Shown: piece by piece, positions 11,226 through 23,920 of the stretch
Layout: each line of letters starts with the position of its first letter
Numbering within the stretch: position 1 is the first letter of the stretch
Assembly: GCF_040412425.1 (NCBI RefSeq)
Contig: NC_089743.1
Span: 90,241,971-90,305,970, forward strand
DNA length: 64,000 bases
Direction of reading: 5' to 3'
From: Macrobrachium rosenbergii
Lineage: Eukaryota > Arthropoda > Malacostraca > Decapoda > Palaemonidae
Notes under the pieces: model-generated
What the model was told of the DNA's origin: nothing
Seen by the model: only the letters and a program-made list of their open reading frames with translations
Databases searched by the model: none
Made by a program: the position numbers and the translations under genes

Positions 11226-12130
11226 TTTTTTATTTATCGTTTGTGCATAGTGTTTATGGGGTTCAAAATAATGAGAATAATTTTAGTGTTGTTGAGGAGG
11301 TGATTTTGTTTATTGGCCATCAGTTATAATTAACCTCACATCTTTATCGGGGACCCTATGGGAACGGGGTTTTGGGTGGGCTATAACACAGGGTGAGGGA
11401 ACAGACATGTTATTGTTATGATGGCCACCCTTGAAAGGTTCCATGCATACGCAAGGCATACGGGAGCCATATTTTCAAGAAGGGATTGGCTAAGGAAACC
11501 TATTATAAAAGGAACTATACTAACCTAACCTAACCTAGAAGGCTGTGTTACTCAGGCAGGGGGCATTGATGGAAACCACTTTTTAACAAAAGTTTCCCTG
11601 TAACACTGCGCATGCACAGTAGCATTCCAGGATGGCCAGCATACAGTAACATATCAGTTCTGAGGTTAATTACATTCGACTGCCAAAAAATAATGGTAAA
11701 TTCTTGATAAGCAACCAAAATACTATAGAAAAAGTCAATATCCAAGGAAATAAGCCATGCAGAGTTGTACTGTACTATAGTTCTACTGTTCTTTAATTGC
11801 AAGTTTTTCCTGCTGCCGATTCATTATTTTCCATCGGTTTAAGTTTACCTGTTTATATTTTTTGCCGAAATTTTGCATTATTATTTCATTTAAAGGCCTA
11901 TATAGCCTAGTGCCTTCTCTAGTATAGGCGTCATGTGTTAAGCCACATGTGATGATTTCTATATAAAGTTTTTAGTTGTCCTTAGTAGGAAGCACAGTGT
12001 TTCAGATTCTTTTTGTTAACTTCATAGGCTAATGCCTTTTTGGCATTAGTATCTTGCCAAAACGATTGGTTTACACCTCAGATTCAGAAGTGAGCAGGCT
12101 ACAAGTCTTACATTACCGTTGTCTTAGGTA
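11226..12130. other. Intergenic, short (CCTAA)n block
   Basis: Three CCTAA units near 11521-11537 resemble the arthropod telomere repeat in antisense. No gene recognised. Confidence 0.4.
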
Positions 12131-13320
12131 AACTTGATATGCTTTCAGATGATGAATTAAATCAAAGTTTGTTGTATCATACAGAAACTGTCAGAGAGAC
12201 TACCAAAGATAGATTCAAACTGTGAATGAAGAAATTTTAGATGTATTCATAGTTTAGTATGTTGATGCGGAAGATCCTAGCATTTGACAGGAAACTGCTT
12301 GACAAGCAGATTATAATGATCAGATTCTTGACAAACTAGCCAAGATTGAACAAAGGCTAGATTCCAAATCTCAACCTTACATTTATGGAAATAAGCCTGT
12401 AATTGCTGTTGAACTGCCTAAATTAACTTGTAGGGAATGTAATGGTGAATCTACTGATGTGCGCGTTCAAGCATTTTTGTGTTGCAGTTTAACAACTGTG
12501 CCGATGCTTGTGGAAAATTCTCTTTATTCCAATGAATGAATTTATATATTTAGTGTACATGGTTTTATAGGCAGGTAAGCTTTCAAGGTAATTTCTCATC
12601 TTTATATTTCTGTTGCTAACTGTACTGTAACTCTAACCTTGCTTAAATTTGAATTTCTGGATATTCCCTACATTACTGATGAAAGTATCAAACAACTACT
12701 TGCTCTTTCACCGAAGTTTGATGATACTTTTAATGGCATGCACTCTTATATTAATGAATGCAGAGCTATAGTTTATTAAATGAAATGATACCAAGTACTG
12801 TAGACCTATTAGATGTGCATACCTCTGGTTGCATACTGCTTAATCGTATAAACTTTTCTAAGTTGCGTTCATATATCAGAGAGAATAAGTACATAAAGTA
12901 AATGATATTTATCCTGCCTTCAGTGACTTGTTAGATCATTACAGAGATAACATTCAGATCTTGATTAACAGGTTGATTTCTAAAAGCAGTGTTGAATTTG
13001 GAAAGAAAGGAGATAAAAAAAAAAGTATTTCAAAGTTCCAGTAAGCCACAGTTTAAACCAGACACCAAAAACATGTTCTTCAACTCTTAAACATTTCAAT
13101 ACCTCAACTGAAATCATAATTAGATAGTGGTAATACTAAATACACTATTAAAAATATTAAAGTTTTGTTCACAGTACAGTATGCTCAATTGCACCAAATT
13201 TGAGAAAGTGGCAGATCGCCAAAAGAGTTGTTCTCCATTAGGTTTGTGCATGTTGTCCACCAGTAGCAAATATGACGCAAGTCACTGTCCGGATAATGAC
13301 AGTAAATTCAGTTTGTTCTG
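12130..13320 (+). pseudogene. BEL/Pao-like retrotransposon gag remnant
   Basis: Reading + with frame changes gives MLSDDELNQSLLYHTETV, a helical N-terminal stretch. DNDQILDKLAKIEQRL and then VELPKLTCRE-CNGESTDVR follow, and after a gap TLTLLKFEFLDIPYI and SIKQLLALSPKFDDTFNGMH. LPKL followed by a downstream ALxLLKxxF helix is the signature of the DUF1759 gag region of BEL/Pao elements. Near 13190-13300 a Cys-rich segment (CSPLGLCML, then SSKYDASHC) is placed and spaced like the gag zinc-binding region of that group. Stops and frameshifts are frequent. No BEL pol follows; the sequence changes at about 13320 into the GC-rich retroelement, so pol was lost or displaced. Host origin is unlikely. 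Confidence 0.6.
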
Positions 13321-13321
13321 A

Positions 13322-13352
13322 CACAATATACAAACCGTCAGTATATTGTGAT
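13322..13352. other. Palindrome at a sequence-composition boundary
   Basis: CACAATATAC and GTATATTGTG pair perfectly around a 9-base loop, exactly where AT-rich gag-like sequence gives way to GC/CT-rich sequence. It may be a terminal structure of the downstream element. Confidence 0.6.
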
Positions 13353-16300
13353 GTCGGAGTGAAGGTGAAGGAAGTCGCCCTGTGGAGGTAGCTGCTGCCT
13401 TCTTCAGCTTATCTTCAATTTCGTCTTCTGCTGCCTCTTCCCTTCCTCTCCAGAGGTTCAAGGAGGTCCTGGGAAACTGGATAGACCTCCGTCGGCCAAA
13501 GGAGAGGAAGGCTGCTTCTTCCCCTTGATGTCCTTTGGACACCTAGGGACTGTCTCCTTCTGAGGAGGCAGTGGGTCTCTCGTTGGCTCTTCCCAACCTT
13601 CAGGTCCAGGAACCGATTCGCATACCCCTGGGTTTTGTGTTTCGGGAGCTGCGGGTGCACAGACCCAGGTTTGCGCTCCCGTTCGCAGCCCTATAGGTTC
13701 CGTCTGTATCGACTATCCTGATCTGGTCTGGAGCAGCGCGAGAGAAAGGGCTGAGGCACCCAGGTATCTCAGCTCTTCCTGCCAGCACTACAAGCGCTCC
13801 CTGAGTGCTTACCAGTGCTCGGTCGAGTTCCCAGCCTGGTGTCTCGATCGATCCTCTTGGTTCGAACACCAGAAGAAACAGGGAAGATGTTACCTTCGGG
13901 AGTCCTGCAGGGCTTCTAAGGGACTGCCTCTCTCCTGGGAGGCAGATTTCTCTCGTTGGCTCTTCCCACCCTTGGGCTGGAACCGATTCGCATTCTCCTC
14001 AAGAGGCTGTGCCCTCATTGCCAGTCTTAGAAGTCTGCGTCTAAGACTGGTTCTGTGCCTGGCTCTTTTCGATTTCTTAGGAAACTGAAAGCAGCCGTTC
14101 CCAATTTTTGCGAGTCTTATAGGTCGCTTGAATTCTATGAATCACAAGCACTTTCCTGGTGAGAGCCACAGGACAAGAGAAAGTGCCGAGACCCAGGTGT
14201 CTAGGTGCCGAGACACCCAGGTGTCTTGATACTGCTTGCCAGCTGCTTCAGTTGCTTGGCTAGGTTTTATCCTTGTGTCTTGAACCTTGTGGTTCAAGCA
14301 TGTAGGATAGCAGACGCAGAATTCCCCTTTGAACTCTCTTCTCAAGGGGCCTCGGCCTCAAAGGAGTTTAGAGTTTGGGAAATTAGTACTAGTTCATGGC
14401 AGACAAGTTCCGCCCTACCCAATTCCAATTGCGTTTGAGTAATCGGCTCAGCTCGGCTTGCTCACCCTGCCCAGCCCCTGGTCGTGTTCACATGACTGGC
14501 TCAGCTCAGCTCACCCTGCTTGCCTCCCAGTACACTGCTTACCACCCTGGATCGCGTTCGCATGATTGGTGCGGCTCGGCTCAGCCCTGCTCGGTTTTTC
14601 CGAATTGTGTTCTCGGCACTGTTCGAGTGAGCTTTCTGCTCTTCCCAGAAAAGCACTTTGCCATGGCACAAGCGCTGTTCTTCCCCCATGTGGCAATAAT
14701 CTCAGTCGGTTGATTATCACTCACAGTCCGCCTCTCCTGCTGGTCTTACTAGTAGGACAGGTAGGGGCACTCTTTCTCTTCACCTGTTCTCTTTTCCTCT
14801 CGGTTGTTCTGAGAGGCGCGAGACGGACAGAGAGAGCTCCGATGAATTTGTCTTTCTTCAGAGTTCGGCTGCCTGGCGTGCTTTGGGTGTCGGTCCCCCG
14901 ATTGCCTCGTAGTACAACCAGGTAGCCGAGGAGGGTTTCTTGGGATCTGTCAAGGTCTCCCCCAAGGAGAGAGGTACAGGAGTTTCATGCTCAGGAAGCA
15001 GCGAGGGTCTTCCTCTTCAAGTTGCAATCGCCCTCATTTCTCGGAGAACTTCACGCCGATTCGTCAGTGCGAGGATCCCCAGAACAGGACTGCAGCTCCC
15101 CCAATGAATAATCTTCATCACTCGCAACCCTTGCAGTTCCCAAAGGGTTTGAGAGTTTCAGGGGCCGCCGCAATCCTTGCGTGCGAGACCGTTCTCAGCC
15201 AGATGAATACTTTTCTTCGGACAAGGAGTTCATTCAGGTTAAGACACTAAGCTCCTCCCCTGCCTTGACAGAGTACCAATTCTTCTTGCCTCGAAGGGGT
15301 CTTGCTGAGTGCAGGTTGTTTTGACTCTGCTTCATCCGGACTGGGTTCTCTCTCTCTTGCTTCTCCTTGCTGTGAAGGGTATTCTCTTCTTCGAGATGCT
15401 GTGAACTTGGAGGACACCTCCTGGTTTCCTCCAGACAGTTTCCTGATGGATCCATGATCCTTCGCTTTTAGGCTTTCTCTCCTCGGATATGACGATTCCT
15501 GGAGAGAACCCTGCCTTCTGGAGACGGGTCTTGTCATGGGGTGGGTCTTCCTACACCAGGCGGCATTCTGTGGGCAATTCTGGTGCTAAGAAGAAGGACT
15601 TTGTCCTAATTCGGATCTCCTTTTTTGTAAGTCCCAAGTTGGCTCAACCCTTAGGAACGAACCTTTACAGTACTCAGTTCTGCCTTTCTCTTTCAAAGAT
15701 TTGCCAGATACTGAGGTAATCAAGGTTCGTACCAGGGCACTGCCTTGTCCTTTGGACGATGGCCAAGACCTTTGGGTCTTAGTCATCTCAGCTCAACCTT
15801 AAGTTCAAGCCAGCCCTCCTCAATTCCTACGAAGTCCCAGGTTTCGGAAGAAGATCGCTGAAACACATAGCCCTCTTCTTCACTTCTTGGAAAGTGCGCA
15901 AAACTGTCTTCTTTCCACCCGCTTTTTCATAAGGAAGGAGGGCAGAAGGGAAGAGAGAAAGAAGTATCGACCCAGCAGAAGTTCTCTTACTGCAGATACC
16001 TGGATGAAATGATACTTGTCGAGTCTCTGGACCTGGCAGAGACATTGCCGAGGCCTGAGAATGGATTCCTTCAGGAGAAGTATCTATTTTCCTTGGATCT
16101 CGGCAATTCTTTTCATCAAACTTCCATCCCGCTTCCTCTCCCTTGCTCCTGATTTGGGAAATGCCAGCCCAGCTAGAGCTACTTGTCTTGGTATCCTGTC
16201 ATCTTGCTGAAGCTTCCCCATGGTCTGCTTCCAGTCCTACATTTTTCTGTCTATGAAGTATGAGGAAAGAGTCAGGCTAATGCTTGATTGAAGGAACCTT

Positions 16301-17310
16301 CGAATGTGATTGAAGGATTCACCTTCAAGAATGTGTAAGACTTTGTCTTGATACAGTTATTATTCAACATCCTTAACTCAAGTCGTGGCCTTCCAAGAAT
16401 TCAATCCCCTTTGCTGCTCCCAGATTCACATCGATCAAGAGGAATAGGCGCACACCTGTTTCACTTTATCTGTTGACATTTGTCAGGCAACAAGAGTACC
16501 TTCTCATCAACATCCTGAACTCAGGCAGCCAGGCCTTCCAAAATAATTCAGGATGTTTTCCTGTAATCTAGTGGTTCCGTTGAACAACAAACCACAGTGG
16601 CATACATCGACAAACAAAGGGAACGGTTTTCCCTCCTGTTTCGTCTGTTGACATTCACAGGCACTCAAGTGTTCTATAGCTCACTCCATGTTGAGATACA
16701 TTCTCAGTGGGGATGTAATCTGTTTCTCGGCCTTTACATTTGAGTGATCAGGATGGAACGTGCTCTTCACTCTTTTCTTCACGAAGATTCACAAAGAGAC
16801 TGCTCGACTGAGAGATGGATCTACCATCTTTCTGTTTGCCTCCCAGCACAACAAAGTTGGTAGTTTTCTCGCTCCTTTGTACCAGACCCAGGGGCCACTA
16901 CCATGAGGCATGGTGTCTTTGGGAAACGTCGATATCTACATTTTTCCTGTATTTGTCTGTTTCGCTAGGGGTTCACAAGCATTACTCACCCCGAGTTATG
17001 GACAAATGTTGGAAGACTTCGTCTTTTGCCCGACCTGATAGCTCTGCTTCCAAGGTATTGAGAAGAGTTCTTGACCCAACCTCCTGTAGCAGCTACACAA
17101 GATGCAGTTCTTCAGACAGTACATCCCTGGTGTTCAGGACTGGGAGACTTTCCAGCTTTCCTTGCAAGCATAGGCTTTCTCGTCGAGCAGCAGCAGATAT
17201 AGCTGAATATCTCTTGAAGTCCTCTGCAACCCTGTTCCAGGGACTGGATCCGTCTTCGCTGGTTGGTGTCATTGACGGAACTACTTCTTGGGTATTTGTT
17301 ATTATTTAAT
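13353..17310 (+). pseudogene. GC-rich degenerate retroelement, probably DIRS-like
   Basis: About 4 kb differ in composition from all surroundings (CT-rich, near-balanced GC) and carry coding-like but frame-broken sequence on +. The region 15500-15900 reads as gag-like (RNEPLQYSVLPFSFKDLPDTE). Positions 16005-16040 give a YLDEMILVESLDL block that could be an altered RT YLDD motif. Positions 16585-16640 give TTVAYIDKQ, like the RNase H segment of DIRS elements. Positions 16830-16900 give LFASQHNK followed on another frame by a Pro-Asp-Pro-Gly block. Positions 17180-17250 give AAADIAEYLLKSSATLFQG, like the start of a DIRS tyrosine recombinase. The recombinase catalytic domain is absent, so the element is 3' truncated. 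The family call rests on remembered motif resemblance; another retroelement class is possible. Confidence 0.42.
13550..14040. repeat. Diverged tandem duplication, offset about 373 bp
   Basis: TCTCTCGTTGGCTCTTCCCA followed within 30 bp by GGAACCGATTCGCAT occurs from 13576 and again from 13949. Each copy is preceded by a GGACTG and GAGGCAG context. It lies inside the GC-rich retroelement. Confidence 0.75.
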
Positions 17311-17413
17311 CTTATTAAACTTAATATTATTTGGATTAAACTTAATACTATTTGAAAATTAGTTTTTAAATCATTATTTTATCATAAAATGTATATGTAG
17401 ACACAGTTCAGTA

Positions 17414-17562
17414 TTTAGTCATTAAAATAATATGAAAATACAGAATATTACTGTATGAAGAAATCCACGAATGGGTGAGTTTCCCGCGAATAATTTATGG
17501 ATAGGTTCCACAGAAAATTCTATGAATCGCTGAGTCCGCAAATTGTGAGAACATGAACGTTG
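17414..17562 (+). mobile_element. Truncated pogo/Tigger-like MITE fragment
   Basis: Matches the 3' half of the MITE at 34653-34999. Shared blocks are GAAAATACAG, an (A)TGGG(T/C)GA(A/G)TTT-CCGC run, GGTTCCACAGA-type sequence, GAGTCC and GAGAAC near the end. It runs straight into a (TA)n tract instead of a clean terminus. Confidence 0.65.
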
Positions 17563-17566
17563 GGGT

Positions 17567-17570
<4 letters not shown>

Positions 17571-17647
<77 letters not shown>

Positions 17648-17650
17648 ATA
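17571..17650. repeat. (TA)n-(TG)n compound microsatellite
   Basis: About 25 TA units run directly into about 12 TG units. Confidence 0.95.
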
Positions 17651-17905
17651 CTGTACACAGTGCATCACCAGCTTACGGCAGATTCAATCTTATGGCGCTT
17701 TTGCAACAGTGTTTTTACAGCGCTGTAACTATTTTACATGTTGCATCAACCCAATACATTAACTTGATGACATCAAGTTAATGGTGCTTACAGCACTATA
17801 ACTTCATGCAACATATGTTTTGCACCAGACATCAAGTTACAGCCCGTTAAACTGCCAATAATGGCGAAACACAGGCTTACAGTGGAAATTAACAACTTAT
17901 GGCTA
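17651..17905. other. No gene seen
   Basis: Sequence between two microsatellites. AACTTGATG and CATCAAGTTA occur as a short inverted pair near 17760-17782. No other feature. Confidence 0.4.
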
Positions 17906-18372
<467 letters not shown>

Positions 18373-19902
18373 ATGTCATAAACTGGACTCTTGGCTGGTG
18401 AGAAATTGAAACAAAATTATAATGATGAAACCAAGAAAAACCAAGAAAGCCCAGTTTATGAGCAAAAGGAAAAGTTATTTGAAAACTTACCTTAGATTTT
18501 CCTGGATTTACAATTGAATGGGGAAGGTTGCCATATAGGAATTAGAATTCTTTTACAAATTTACAGGATTTATTTACAGAGACTTAGCAGATAAACAATG
18601 AGACACAGAACAACATAATCGCTAAGGGGCAGATTCAGTTATAGGGCAACAAGCAAGTTGATTAAAAATGGGGCCAATATGTAAGGCAATCAGTCCAATG
18701 ATCATAGTAATAACATTCAGTCTTGCCCTGATTACACGAAATAGTCTCAGGTAATGCAAATGGTGGAACTCCAGGATGGGAGAATAACTCATATGAACAT
18801 TTTCGGACTACAACGGAATTCGGTAATGACTGCGACCAGGAATTTTCAGGATTTTGGTGGCAGATGAGATACTGAAGCATTGAATTGCGATCGGTCCGCG
18901 TGTCTCCCCTGAAAGAGACATTCTTAGTTAGGAATGACGGTATACACTGAAGGAGATGAAATCCACCTCTGAAATATCACCCAATACACGTTCTTAAATA
19001 CTAAACATGACGTAGCCTAGAAGATGATTATCAGAAAATCACGTAATCACAGACTTGGAATCGTATTCGATTGGGGCTTTTGAAACAAGGAACACGTGAT
19101 CGCACTCACACAAAGATAAAATCAACACTGATATCGCTTAACCTAAATAGCCCTTAAATTGCACTGGGGGAGGGATAATTGATGGTTATCACGGGATCTT
19201 TACTTGAATTCAAGGCACGTAAATGGCAAGGGATGGGATACAGGCAGGATTCGAACAAAGAGGATTTGCTTTGTGGAGGGAGAAGTTAAAGTTTAAAGAA
19301 ATGGAATTTTAAGGAGTTTGAGTAAAAGGGGGGAGGGCTGGTATTTAACTACTTGCAACGTACAAACCTTTTATGACTATTGTTGGTGCCTAACAGCCTT
19401 TCCAGTTGTCTGTCGAAGTCAGTTCAACCAGCGGAGCGGGAAAAATGCAGCGCGTCCGCTACAGATCAGTTCAGAGGAGCGTCTCCCTGCTTCAAAAACG
19501 TGGCTTCGTGGAGCGTCAAGCTTTTGGGCCACCCATACCTGCAAGCATGTCAAAAGAACCAGCAAAGAGGGCAGAGGAAAAGCACACTTATTATTATATG
19601 CCTACAGCTTAGAATCTGACCTGTTCCCTAGTGCTAAATGGCCCTTTTGGTCTCCCCCATACCTACATGTCTCCCCATCGCATGATGGGGGTGGAAAAGG
19701 GGGTTTGTATTGTTCTCTGGATTGCCCGATGTTAGGGGGGTTGGTAAGGAGGCCTAGCTAACGGCTACTGACTGGTTCAAGTAGGCTTGGTTTTGTTTGA
19801 CGCCCGCCAAATTCCCCGACTTGATAAGCAAATGAATAATAGATGAATTCAAAATTAAATCAGGAAATCAAATTTACAGGAAGGAGGGATGTTTTATCAT
19901 TG

Positions 19903-19905
<3 letters not shown>
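18373..19905. other. Intergenic, no gene seen
   Basis: A 147-codon open stretch at 19318-19761 (+) has no recognisable domain and starts in G-rich sequence, so I do not call it a gene. Confidence 0.4.

Positions 19906-19996
<91 letters not shown>
19906..19996. repeat. (TA)n tract, insertion target of the LTR element
   Basis: About 45 TA units end precisely at the first base of the LTR (TGTAACGAGG). The tract resumes on the far side of the element at 29219. Confidence 0.9.
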
Positions 19997-20000
<4 letters not shown>

Positions 20001-21145
20001 ACGAGGACAAATTAACACCCTTTTGAAGGTGTGCGTAACGTGCTCAACGATCTTTAATCATGAAAAAGAGGCGTATGAACGTTCGCTCACGGCAACACTT
20101 ACATCTATTTTTCTCCTCTTTCTCTCTCTCTCTCTCACCGTGTATCACCTCTCTCTCTCTCTCTCTCTCTCTGTGTATCGCCTCTCTATCTCTCTCTCAT
20201 CGTTTTCCGAAGTTCACCCACCCGAATCGCACTCATTCTCACCAAATCAACTAAATGGACCATTTAAAGAAACGCAATAGTTTCTACAAAAATAAGTTTA
20301 TTATTCAAATAACCCAACAAGAAATGAATAAAACAAAGCAAAGATTAAAATGCATAATAAATGAAATATCGAGTTAGATAACTAAACTCTGAACTGCAAA
20401 ACACTTCTGATTAAAGAAGTCTCACTATGGCTAATAGCCTGAAAATATCCAAACTCACACATACTCCCAAATCAATAATTAGTCATGTCAAAACCAGTCT
20501 ACCACATGTTATTCGAAAACAGTCCACTGTCCACACATCTGTCCACAGACATCTGTCGGAAGAATCAAACATGATAGAAAACTCCCAAAAATATATGAAA
20601 TGCAAAACACAATAATGGAAAGTGTAAAATGCATAGCCAAGATATGGCAAACGTAACATGACAAAACAATAATACAAAAGAGGTATGAATATTCATATTA
20701 AATCTCCCACACCAGTTCAAAAGTTCATAATGATTAGAAAATCATGGTAAAAAATCACAAGTTCAATTTTCTCCCATAAAAACAGAGATTTCAAACTCTA
20801 CCTTATCTGCCGATTTAAGCCTGGATCCTCTCCAAAGCTACGTCTAGACAACTGCAGTTCTATCACGTTAATGAACGATCAAACTCACTTTTAGGGCAGA
20901 TTTTGGCACAATCTAGATCAAATTAACGCACGTACTCACGAATATACATAACACTTCGGAAATCACCTGACCGGCAATATTGCTGAGGAATCAAACCATT
21001 TGCTGAACACAAAGATTTTACCTCGAGTCTCTCGACCTAGTTCCATCTGACTCCATAAATTCTTTCATCACATCTTAAAGCATTGAAGCTATGAAATGCA
21101 TATATGTGTCCTTTAAAATTGTAGCAGCCATTTTTTTCTGAAATA
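19997..21145 (-). repeat. 3' LTR of the gypsy element
   Basis: Matches 28068-29218 end to end. It starts (+ view) at TGTAACGAGGAC and ends at CTGAAATA. It contains a (CT)n tract (20117-20200), which differs in length between the two LTRs. On - the LTR ends in CGTTACA; its 5' end (TATTTCAG) lacks the usual TG. Confidence 0.95.
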
Positions 21146-21267
21146 GAGCTCGGCCACCACATAAGAGCGTCTCGCTCTCCTTAACAGCAAACTAAAACAA
21201 AAGCATATGTATAAAACATAACAAAATAGAGCTATGCTCAATTAGCAATGTCTACTGCACTGCAGCT

Positions 21268-22010
21268 TTAAGGACTGCTCTCATGACACACTTCCAAAGT
21301 CACTGGGGTTGAGTTCTTAGAGCCTTTACATGTAATCTTACAAACACGAATAAGCTTTACTACTCCCACAACAAGAATTATCAGTAAAATAGCTATTAAG
21401 ACAATTAAAATTGTCGGCATAATATATTCCTGATACTGGAACATCACGGAATCGTCAATGTCTTCCAACGGTGGAACCGTCATTGGCACCTTGGTTGTAG
21501 GTACCTCCACTACAAATGCTCGTTATCGTATGACGCATAATTATCTTCTCGGAACTGTTGAATACAGCACGGCTAAGTACGAGAAATTCCGTAGACAGGA
21601 TTCTGCAGGATGGATCAAACAGTTTGGACCCTCGATGAACGAATGTCGTCGACTTGTTGCTCTGGCACATCATTGTAACTGCATACTCCTTGTAAAACAC
21701 AGCAGGAAGAGTACTGGTGGACTCAATGTGGTAATCTCGCAGGAACTGTCTAAAGTCACATTCTGTCGGAGTCTGTCTATGAACTAATGATAATTCACAA
21801 CCACCCACAGACACAACTCGCAACTGGAAAACACTACTGTCACACACACACTTCTCTCTAACTAAAGTACAACTCGTCTTATAATCAACTCCCGAACCTT
21901 GATATTGATCTCCCAAAATGAACATGGTCTCTAATCTATCCCATGTCACTACTGAGTCTCCCAAAAACACTCGAAAAGGTCTAATAACAAAACTAAAAAA
22001 AAAGTTTCAT
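21268..22010 (-). pseudogene. Env-like small membrane glycoprotein gene of the retroelement (frameshifted)
   Basis: The third gene of the element lies between integrase and the 3' LTR. On -, an ATG at 22010-22008 opens a short hydrophobic leader that looks like a signal peptide. A run of nine T follows, and after it the frame is broken. The next segment (about 21970-21460, about 170 codons) is Cys-rich with several Asn-x-Ser/Thr sites. A second frame break at about 21500 leads into an 80-codon end. There a strongly hydrophobic segment of about 22 residues rich in Ile, Leu and Val is followed by a basic, Cys-containing tail. This is the layout of a type I membrane protein of about 250 residues, shorter than a typical gypsy Env. 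Position and topology suggest an envelope-like protein, but I see no fusion peptide or furin site and cannot assign a fusion-protein family. Confidence 0.6.
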
Positions 22011-22679
22011 GTTACTGAACCAAACAAAACTACTAATGCAAAAGTAAACACTCACAATGTGAACTAATTCCAAGTTTGTATCTCAGAATAATCACAGTTA
22101 ACTCACTATTAAGCACAACAACTCTACGGAACTCACCCAAAAAAAAATTCTATCCAAACACTAAAAGGTATCATATCTCGTAAAAAACATGAAAGTTCTA
22201 CTCTGGTTAGCAAATAAGTTCTACACCTGACTAACTCTCAACAAAATAGCAATTGACGTAATGGCAATCGCTCCCATGATCTCAACAACTATAACTACTC
22301 ACAACACAGCTCCTTCATTTAAAAAAAAAAAAAAAACTGAAAAAAAATCCAAATACTCAAATACGATCTCCCAACCCGAAAAAAAGATCAGACTTGTTCG
22401 GTCCGATATACTAAGTACCTCCCCAAAAAAAAATAATCTAAACAACACACACATTGCGTCAGATGATGAAACACATCATAACACAATAACACACTAACAC
22501 ACTCACACCTGGGTCAAATCTCGTATGAAATTAGCCCATGTCTCAATTCCCAAAATCATTCGAAAACAAATGATTAAGAACTTCAACATCTAAAAAACAA
22601 GAGACAAAAAAAAAAAAAAAAAAAAAAATAAAAACATCAACCCATTTATCCCTCTAACTATATATATACAAACATTCCA
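22011..22679 (-). other. Non-coding spacer between pol and the env-like gene
   Basis: On + it is A-rich with poly-A runs near 22320-22335 and 22608-22629 (poly-T/pyrimidine on the element's sense strand). No coding block is recognisable. It could hold the splice acceptor used for a subgenomic env-like RNA. Confidence 0.5.
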
Positions 22680-23753
22680 TTACATCCCAACTTTCTTTAA
22701 CTTCGAAATATGGGTCAATTTCGTCACTCCAGTGTTTACATCTTTAACTACAAATCTATTCCCTCTTTTGATCTCTACAATCTCAAAAAGGTCCGTGGAA
22801 CTTCGGACTTAATTTATAATTCAGATCATTCCGAACATTCACTTTAACAAACACTCTATCACCCATCGAAAAAGCTACTCCCCTCGATTTCGCGTTACTT
22901 TTCTCTACCATTGCACGCGAACTAAGTTCAAGTTCTTTACTGATACGTGCAAATCTTTCTCTCGCTGTATTTATCAATGAAGTGACCGTAACATCACCCT
23001 GAACTCGCTCTGGTAACAAATCAAAAGGTCCTTTCAACTTGTATCCATACAAAGCTTCTGCTGGAGATATCTTAATTGTGTCATTCATCATAGTATTGAT
23101 ACTATATCGCACTTCATCCAAAGATCTGTCCCAATGTGTATCGGAACCTCCCACCGTCATGCGCAAAGCTTCGATTACTTTCCGATTCGCCCTCTCACAT
23201 AACCCATTTGCTTCAGGTCTATACGGGATTATAGATACTTTCTTTATCCCCAACAAATTAGCAAGACCGTCTAAAGTCTTATTAATAAACTCCCTACCAT
23301 TGTCTGTGATCAGACATTCTGGAACACCATATCGACAAATTATCCCCTTAAAAACGCTATAGCAACTTCCTCAGCTGATTTGTATTTCAGTGGGAAAATC
23401 TCGACAAAGCGAGTCAACTCATCAACAACTACTAATAAATGTCTATAACCATAAGCGGACTCTGAGAAGTTACCCAGAATATCCATATGCACTCTCTGAA
23501 ACGGCCTATGTGGTATGGGATATGAACCCAAACGACACGACACTGTCGTCGCTGGCTTATTCGCATTGCAAATAGCACACTTCTTCACAAAGGCTTCTAC
23601 TGCGGAAAACATATTTTTCCAAAAGAACTTTGACCTGACGTTTTCATACGTCTTGTCTACACCCAAATGAGGAGAACCAAATTTACAATGTACAATGTCT
23701 AGAACTTGTGGTACTAGACTCTCTGGCACGATGATTTGTGTAATCTCACCCAT
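22680..23753 (-). pseudogene. Integrase domain of gypsy pol (frameshifted)
   Basis: On - from 23753: the zinc-binding H-H-C-C block (HCKFGSPHLGVDKTYENV, then CAICNANKP), then the catalytic core. The first Asp is in HMDILGNF. The second Asp is in ITDNGREF, readable only after a frame change near 23330. The Glu is in GLCERANRKVIEALR. The C-terminal chromatin- or DNA-binding tail (YKLSPKFHGPFEIV, HISKLKKVG) needs one more frame change near 22785 and stops at 22680. All three DDE residues are present. The protein would insert the element's cDNA into nuclear DNA. Two single-base breaks disable this copy, or they are assembly indels. Confidence 0.93.
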
Positions 23754-23920
23754 GCTTCGAGTACTTCATAAGTTATACTTAACTTTTCTCACCAATAAAT
23801 TATTCTCCAACTCTAGACCAGAAAAAGGCAACTTATACCCTTTCTTCGGTGAAACTCCCTAAAGAAATGCCTTAGCATCTGACAACAATTTATCTTCATC
23901 TTGCTTTTGTTCCAGCAAGC

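Noticed and set aside
19318..19761. 147-codon open frame on +
   Set aside because: No domain, no splice context, unusual composition; overlapping frames are equally open.
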